A DNA stretch of 64,000 nucleotides from Aquatica leii (taxonomy: Eukaryota > Arthropoda > Insecta > Coleoptera > Lampyridae), in NCBI GenBank assembly GCA_035610365.1, contig CM069435.1:62679389-62743388 (forward strand), in the 5' to 3' direction. Positions 57,493 to 64,000 of this stretch are shown piece after piece. Made by a program: the position numbers and the translations under genes. Every line of letters starts with the position of its first letter. Position 1 is the first letter of the stretch. The notes beneath the pieces are model-generated. The model made no database searches. It was not told the origin of the DNA and saw only the letters and a list, made by a program, of their open reading frames with translations.

Positions 57493-60056
57493 ACACTGGT
57501 CTGCATGAAAATCGGCCCTGATACCATTCTTGACGATTCTTATGTAAAATGACCTCCTAAATCCAAAGATAAGCTCCGTTTTTACCCATCGCCCACCTAT
57601 TTTAAGGAGACCCAATTTTATTTTATTTTTTGCATTTTTTTTAGAATTTTAACTTATAGCCCTTAAACATCCCAAAGCAGGTAATAAAATTTATACCAAA
57701 GTATATGGCAAAAGTTTTGCTATAAAATGTATATAGAAACAACAATAAAATACAAATGTATAAGAACAGTAAAAAATATCAATAAACAGGAAGATTCATT
57801 GCACGACGCTGGCGATCTCAATACCACATGCAGGTTTGAACAGGAATTTTCGACAGGCTTGAACTTGCATTACTCTTCTCATTATAGTATATTACATTGT
57901 TTGCTTAACTGCTTCGATCAGTACATCTATAGCTGTTGCAGAGTTGACTTGTCGACGTTTTAAACGTGCTGGATTTTGTGTTCATTTTTGTTCATTTGTG
58001 TAAAACAGTAAAACTACTTTTACTCCGGATTTTTTAAGTGACTAAGTGTGATTTGTGGTTCATGTCGGCCGTTGAATTACTGTTTAATTATGCCACGCGA
58101 GTGTAAAAATCAACCCGATAGCTTCTGCTATGTCTGCGGGGAATTAACTTTAAAAGCGCAACGAAAACCCCTTTCTCCGCTTGTTAAAACAGCTTATAAA
58201 TTGTACTTTGATTGTCAAGTTGGCGACCAGGACAAGACTTGGGCTCCATCAGTTTGCTGTACGACTTGTTACAGTAGTTTGACCAAATGGTTCAAAGGTA
58301 CCCGTTAATCAATGCCATTTGCTGTGCCCATGGTTTGGCGTGAACCTCGCTGTCATCTTACAGATTGTTACTTTTGTATGACTTCCATCGTCGGGTTTTC
58401 GAGCAAAAGTAAGCATACAATTCAGTATCCCAATATTCCGTCAGCCCTAAGACCTGTTCCTCATAACGATACTTTGCCAATCCCAGAGCCCCCAAATACG
58501 TATACTCTAGAGCCGGAAATTGATTTAAAAGACTCTGAGCCACAACCTGGGGCTTCAAATGATACGTTTAATGATGATGAAGAGTATTTTGCAGATTTAG
58601 TTTCTCGACAACCTCACCTCCTTACTCAATCGGAATTAAATGATCTTGTCATGGATTTGCAGTTACCCAAGACTAAATCTCAGCTCCTAGGATCGCGACT
58701 TCAACAGTGGAATCTCTTAGAAAAGGGAGTCAAAATATCTTCTTACAGGACCAGACAAGCAACCCTGAAATGTCTTTTCTCAGAAGATAAAGGCTTAGTG
58801 TTCTGCCCTAATGCAAATTTATTGATGACAGAGTTACAGATGCCATGTGACCCAGACAAATAGAGACTGTTTATAGACTTAAGCTTAAAAGTTGTCCTGT
58901 TGGCAAATGGAAATGACTTCCCATCAGTTCCAGTTGCATACTCTGTTGATAACGTACGAAAACATTTTCAGAATCCTTGATAAAATTAGTTATCATGATT
59001 ATAAGTGGAAACTTTGCGCTGACTTAAAAGTTGTTGCTCTACTCACGGGCCTGCAATCAGGATTCACAAAATATTGCTGCTTCCTTTGTGAATGGGATAG
59101 CCGAGCCCGAGATAAACATTACATCGTACGGGACTGTCCTCTGCGAGAAAATCTTATTCCTGGTCAGAAAAATATCGCCCACAATCCTTTAGTTCCGAAG
59201 GAAAATATTTACTTACTATCTTTACACATCAAACTTGGATTGATCAAGCAGTTTTTAAAAGCAGTGGACAAGACAGGTGGCGCATTTCAATTATTGAAAA
59301 CTAAATTTCTTTGCCTTAGCGAAGCGAAAATCAAAGAAGGCGTTTTTGTTGGTCTCCAGATTAGACAACTCTTCCAAGATTCGACGTTTATTGAACACCT
59401 AAATCGAGAAGAAAAACGAGCTTGGCTTGCATTTCAAAACGTTTGTAAGAACTTCCTGGGTAACCACAAAAGTGAAGATTATGTCGCTCACGTCGAGGAA
59501 CTGTTTTTAGCGTACAAGGACATAGGATGTAACATGTCTCTTAAACTTCACTTCCTTCACTCGCATCTGGACTTTTTCCCTGAAAATTTAGAAGCAGTCT
59601 CAGATGAACACGGGGAACGGTTCCATCAAGTCATCGCTAAGCTGGAGAAGAGATTTTCAGGAAAATGGAATGCAAGCATGTTGGCGGAGTACTGCTGGTT
59701 TTTGAAACGATAGAGCTGTACCTCAGGGTATAAAAGGAAAGCAAGCACCAAGTAACGATGAATATGTTTTTATTTATTACTGTTTATAGCTAAAATAGTT
59801 CTTTTTCCCATTTAAATTAAATTCATGTCCATATATTTATTATTATAATAATTATTATAATTATTATTATCGTTCGATAAATAAATTATAATTAATTTAT
59901 CGAAAAGTGGTAAAATTAGAAATTTGGAGCTCCTCGAAAATGGTGGGTGATGGAAGAAAACGGAAGACATATTTAAATTTGGGACGTCATTTTACATAAG
60001 AATCACCCGGAATAGTGTCAGGGCTCGATAAAAAATATTTTTTTGCAGACCAGTGT
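57493..60056 (+). mobile_element. DNA transposon with ~150-bp TIRs, superfamily uncertain
   Basis: The left end begins ACACTGGTCTGCA and the right end finishes with its exact complement TGCAGACCAGTGT. The inverted match continues imperfectly for about 150 bp (shared blocks GATTCTTATGTAAAATGAC and CCCACC). TATT precedes the left end (57489-57492) and follows the right end (60057-60060). If the first A is excluded, the ends read CACTGG...CCAGTG with TTA on both sides. Ends starting CACTG with a 2-4 bp duplication recall the CACTA/Mirage/Chapaev group. Between the ends lies one protein-coding remnant (58090-59713) and nothing else of size. The linkage of ends and gene is seen directly; the superfamily is inference. 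Confidence 0.72.
58090..59713 (+). pseudogene. Zinc-finger plus putative DDE protein of the 57.5-60.1 kb transposon
   Basis: Start MPRECKNQPDSFCYVCGELT opens an N-terminal cysteine cluster (FCYVC...SVCCTTCYSSL). A TAA at 58306-58308 interrupts it in frame, then MPFAVPMVWREPRCHLTDCY continues with a second cluster and a proline-rich, acidic linker. A TAG at 58861 is again in frame; next come RLFIDLSLKVV and, after a frameshift near 58960, KLCADLKVVALLTG, TKYCCFLCEWDSR, LSLHIKLGLIKQF, KEGVFVGLQIRQL, MSLKLHFLHSHLDFF and AVSDEHGERFHQV, ending YCWFLKR. I know this pattern as a widespread repeated arthropod protein with no firm name. The Asp in LFID, Asp in CADLK and Glu in SDEHGERF are candidates for a DDE triad, with a zinc-binding CxxC after the second Asp. 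Three breaks, otherwise well preserved. Confidence 0.75.
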
Positions 60057-61559
60057 TATTAGTTAATTAATTACAAAAGTTTTTTGTTGCAACTTTGCAG
60101 TAGTTTTAATTTGCTTGTAGCTATGTTAAGAAATACAAAAGTGGGTACCTAGGAACCTACTAAGTAGTAGAAAAACTAAATGGTACGATTACTGAAATAA
60201 AAGATTTATTAAACCTGCCTGGTTTCTGTTTTTGGTGAACCATGGCGTCAAAAGGTGTTCTATTTTTAAATGAAGCTATTTGTTGGTAGTGTTGTTAATG
60301 TTGTACAGTAAAGAGTTTTGTCTGTTTATAATACCCAAAATTGTGCGTCAAACTCTAAATTCTGTCAATCTGACTTGCTTGTTTTGATTATGGTATGGTT
60401 TAGTTCTGTTAAATTATCTTTATCCTATGTTACAGTTTTTACTATGGTTTAGATGATATCTTAAACAATCATCACTAACGTTTCAGACGGATATTGGATT
60501 TCATTACCATCAGACTTTATTTTACAAAACGTATTTGGATTAAGATTAAATCTCTAATAAATGCTTTGGGGCTAGTGTTTGCTGGCACTCCTAAAAGTTT
60601 AACATTTCTAAATTAAAAATTTAAATAAGATACTTTTTTCAATTAATGTTTCCGTAGATAATTTTGCAATTTATTGGAATTTTGTTCCATGCGATTGCAA
60701 ATGTTTTCAACACTTAAACTTTACTTCTAAAAAGTAGTTGATAAATTGCTCGATTTAATTTTGAAATAAATAATAGTTTTACGAGAACTGCCAACATTAC
60801 TTGACAAGTGTGACGTTACGAAACCAGTGCCTTGTTTAGAAGTTAACATTGTAAAATGCTTTTTTCTACTTTGCGTTTATAATTACTTTATTGTGGCACC
60901 GACAACATTTTCACAGTGTAGCTTATTGTGACACAGTTTTTAGTTATATTTTGGTTATCATAAGTGGCAGCATTGCATATTTCACACGAACGATGTCAAA
61001 ATCACAAATATTATTTGTCAATGCGGTTAAAAATAATATTTTAAAAAAATCAGAAAGAATTAAAAGTTAAGAGTTATTAGTCTTCATGGGGTTAGAATTT
61101 TGAGTTGTGCTGAAAATATTTTAAATGAAACTAAATACTGTCAATTAACTGGAATGAAAGGTAACCGAAGTTCCTACATGTTTCAACTTAATACGATACA
61201 GCGATAACACTTAAATAACCATTACAACAGTTTACTATTAATTTTGAGAAATTAAGGCATTAGTGACCAAGAAAATTTAACGCAAAGGTGAGGAACAAAC
61301 ACATAAAGTTCATATTTAGTTTTCTTTTGAAGCTGTAGCAATCTGTCAATTGTTGTATACAGTAACACTGCACGTATCTGGAGCTTAAATTGTTAAACTA
61401 GGTAGGTTCTGTGTAACCACATCATGCTTATAATTTAAATCTTGTTGAACCTGCACATTGACTTCTGGAAGGGTTATATCTTTTTCTACTCCTAATCAGG
61501 AATGGGTACACTAGTATAAGTAGTCGAATTAACAAGAGTAAACATCCGCCTTATTTCAA
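60057..61559. other. A+T-rich DNA, nothing recognised
   Basis: No supported feature. Confidence 0.45.
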
Positions 61560-62066
61560 TTTTTTTTAGGGATGTTTCATATATCTCTCTGCTACCGCAG
61601 AAGATTTCCAACCTCCATGATTTTTAATTGTCACCAACTCTTTACCGTCATTGGCCAAATGCGATGCGCTTGATCGTCTAAAATAGTGTCCGGTAATATT
61701 CAGGGTTGGCTAGTTTGAGATAGAACGCTATAGTTTTTAAAACCTACCCAATTTTATTAATGCCAATTGGACTTGGTAAGCAACGTTTATTACGGTATGT
61801 TAAAAATAGTTGTGGTAGCAGCTACGTTACAAATATTCTTGGTGAATGATTTTTTGTTTTAGAAATATTAACAATGATGATTCCGACTCTAAATTTTACA
61901 TCATCAACAGTCATCTTTAACAGTTCATCTCTACGCCATGCACCAACATATCCTATTATCAACATAACCTGAAAATGTATACTAGTACACAAAAGATTTT
62001 ACATATGAGAACTAAAATCACCTCAATTGTCAAATAAGGCAAGTCATCTGCTCCTACTAAAAGTAA
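61560..62066 (-). pseudogene. Second Crypton recombinase, decayed, 5'-truncated
   Basis: On the minus strand exon 1 ends LVGADDLPYLTIE, then a 53-nt intron (62021-61969, GTGATT...TTTTCAG), then exon 2: VMLIIGYVGAWRRDELLKMT with the first catalytic Arg. After damage comes NITGHYFRRSSASHL (H-x-x-R), KNHGGWKSSAVAERYM (His, then the Tyr nucleophile). The intron position and phase are the same as in the gene at 6243-7355. A TAG near 61818 and a one-base shift right at the tyrosine (after which ETSLKKIEI matches the other copy) inactivate it. Exon 1 is cut at about 62066, where unrelated sequence begins. All five catalytic positions are still readable. Confidence 0.8.
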
Positions 62067-62320
62067 TTATAAAGCGGTGTCTATAAAGCGTCCTAAATTA
62101 TTTTCAAAACGAGAGGATGCAGAACACAAGCGTTTAAAAACGAGTACGGAACGAGTTGCTGTATATCGGCAATGGCTAAAATGTAAACGGTATGTTAGAT
62201 TCGGAACTGGAACGCAATGGAAATAATATGTGTAGACTGAGTATAGATAGAGTGTGAAGATGCACAACACAAACGTCCACAGACAGGTACGGAACGATGT
62301 TTTATCATCGCGCAGCAATT
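62067..62320 (+). other. Basic repeat-like fragment, possibly Helitron-related
   Basis: The plus strand reads FSKREDAEHKRLKTSTERVA, then, after a break, CEDAQHKRPQTGTERC: two copies of a basic E-D-A-x-H-K-R-x-x-T-x-x-E-R unit. Similar charged repeats precede the replication domain in some insect Helitron proteins. No Rep or helicase domain is visible, so this is only a suggestion. The start coincides with the break in the Crypton relic, so this piece may be the insertion that truncated it. Confidence 0.3.
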
Positions 62321-64000
62321 CTTGATAATCAACGGTCTCATCACAAAAAATTCTCCATATGTCATTGGTGTTTGCTGATTCATCATTTCATAGATAAATG
62401 TTAAATACAAACTATTGGTGAATTCTTATACGACTTTATTCTCGTTTAATATGTACCCAGAATATTAGTTATTTGTTTTTTTTTAAATTTTTTAATTATT
62501 TATGTATGCATTCTTTTTTTTAAATCGTAACAAACCTTGTTTATTATACTACGTAGGTAACATTGTGTTTGTTTTCAACACCTTCCGATAGTTGCAATAT
62601 TTGCGATATCTGTGAATTTTTTTCTTAATTTTCTCAAAAGTTTTACAAAAAGACAGGACTCAAAAGTCTCATAGCATAACTGACTGTCATGCATTGTTCA
62701 TTAACATTTGTTATGCTATCCTTCACTTTTTACGCTTGTTACATAAAAAACTATTGCAACATCAATATTTTTTTAATTATATAAATTAATAGCAATAATA
62801 ACGTTTAAGTTAAGTACTTTTAAATATAATTGAATAATCATTAAAAATACGATTTGCATCTATTTTCTTGATCTTATATTTAACAATAAAATTAGTTATG
62901 GTATACCTTAATTTTTAATTTTTAGAAACAGAATTAAATATCTCTTTTACATTATATGAAAAATACTCAAAATTTTATTGAATTAAAACTGTTGGTAGCG
63001 CGTGTTTACAAACTATACAACTTGCAAGTTTAGTCTTTGTCAATACAATTCTAAAAATATATAATTAAATTAGAACCGATTTTCTACTGCTGAGGAGCCC
63101 CAAAAGGGCAAAACGTCAAAGGTATACTTTGGTGCCATTTTTTTAATTGCTTTGATATTGATTACCTTTCGATGTTTTAACGTTGATGTGGTTTCAGTCT
63201 TTGAATTATGCTGAGGAAGAAAACAACGCTTTACGCGGTTTTGTAAAACGTGTCTAATTATATATTTGTATTTTTTACGAAAAATTAAACTTGCTCATTG
63301 TAATTAAAAAACAGAGTAAAGTATTGGTTTACTAAAAAACTATACCCAAGCACTTACCTAATTAAAAAAGGTAATAACAATAACGTTAATAAAAAATGTA
63401 ATTAATCTAAAAAATTGTTTAGTAATAGCAGTAACTAACAACTCATCAAAAATAATAAAATTTAATATAAATAAATTTGTTGTAGCACACTATAAATTTA
63501 ATAAATTACATTACACTTTTTAATCAAATGTAATTAAACTGAAATAGTTTAGTAAAACAAAAACAATTCTGAATTAAAAGACTTAAGCTAACAATAGTTT
63601 TATTCTAACACAATTTTCTTTGTTTGTAACTTTAAAAGCTGCTGAGAATTTCGATTTGCATTTATTCTAATTCGTTAGTACGTGCTTTAAAACTTCTAAG
63701 TAGACGTAAAACTTAGAGAGTCAATTTAATATTTAGTGAGACTAAAGCTAACCTGTGAATTATTAAACTTAAACTTTAATGTTAATAAAGTGGTATTGAT
63801 TTTGGTTAATTTTTTAATGTAATCATTCATTTTCTATGTATCTTCCCATTTATCATTATTAAACACTAGAACTTAACACGCAAAGATTGCCGTCAGCAAG
63901 CAACCATTACATTGATTAATTGTCTCAGAGGTGGACGTTTTTCGATAAAGATACGTAAGAGTAAATTGTTACACCTAACTTAATGTCTAAGTATTTACTT
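62321..64000. other. A+T-rich DNA with a hammerhead-like relic
   Basis: No gene seen. Apart from the motif at 63087-63117 there is nothing I can support. Confidence 0.4.
63087..63117 (+). ncRNA. Degenerate hammerhead-like motif
   Basis: CTGCTGA, GGAGCCC, CAAAA, GGGC, AAAA, CGTC occur in order. In a working hammerhead the first block would be CTGATGA and the AAAA would be GAAA, while GCCC/GGGC forms stem II and CGTC ends in the cleavage triplet. Two key core bases are changed, so it would be inactive. It is probably the remains of a Penelope-like terminal repeat different from the 20-24 kb element. Confidence 0.4.

Noticed and set aside
1..64000. CRISPR arrays, bacterial promoters, ribosome binding sites and operons
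   Set aside because: The sequence is eukaryotic; no regularly spaced direct repeats of CRISPR type were seen and bacterial signals are not applicable.

Overview
This is a strongly A+T-rich stretch of eukaryotic nuclear DNA, almost certainly arthropod and most likely insect. The reasons are short spliceosomal introns inside transposon genes and a mix of Crypton, Penelope-like, BEL/Pao, Jockey-like LINE, piggyBac, PIF/Harbinger, pogo and Tc1/mariner sequences. A beetle is plausible but the sequence alone does not settle it. I find no convincing host gene, tRNA or rRNA. Everything recognisably coding belongs to transposable elements, so the window reads as a repeat-rich intergenic region or a very long intron.

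Layout. 1-8 kb: a foldback MITE (2714-2853), one copy of a non-coding dispersed repeat (3449-4169), a decayed IS630/Tc1/mariner-type transposase on the minus strand (4735-5721), and an apparently intact Crypton (5937-7707) with a 352-residue tyrosine recombinase in two exons. 8-20 kb: mostly featureless A+T-rich DNA holding a second foldback MITE copy, a palindromic repeat at 15.1-15.3 kb, a broken LINE, a piggyBac C-terminal relic and a 156-bp MITE flanked by TAA. 20.2-24.2 kb: the most striking object, a Penelope-like retroelement in which a 1,944-bp core holding a 640-residue reverse transcriptase lies between two 1,028-bp inverted arms. Each arm carries a GIY-YIG endonuclease reading frame and a hammerhead-ribozyme motif. 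The whole is bounded by a 12-bp target duplication. 27.2-30.4 kb: a Tc1-like element with ~140-bp terminal inverted repeats and a split, dead transposase, followed by a PIF/Harbinger relic with a Myb-like gene (+) and a DDE gene (-). 34.9-48.4 kb: fragments of mariner-like, pogo-like and piggyBac transposases and a second copy of the dispersed repeat. 53.0-56.9 kb: a 5'-truncated, broken BEL/Pao pol with a probable 3' LTR. 57.5-60.1 kb: a DNA transposon with long terminal inverted repeats beginning ACACTGGTCTGCA, carrying a zinc-finger plus putative DDE protein that I cannot assign firmly to a superfamily. 61.5-62.1 kb: a second, decayed Crypton on the minus strand with the same intron position.

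Working together: apart from the Crypton and perhaps the Penelope-like element (one base out of frame between its two domains), all these genes look dead. The identity of the Penelope arms where compared, together with the intact terminal repeats and target duplications of several elements, shows that some insertions are much younger than others. The Penelope palindrome would give a long double-stranded RNA if transcribed through, with one ribozyme motif pointing outward from each arm.
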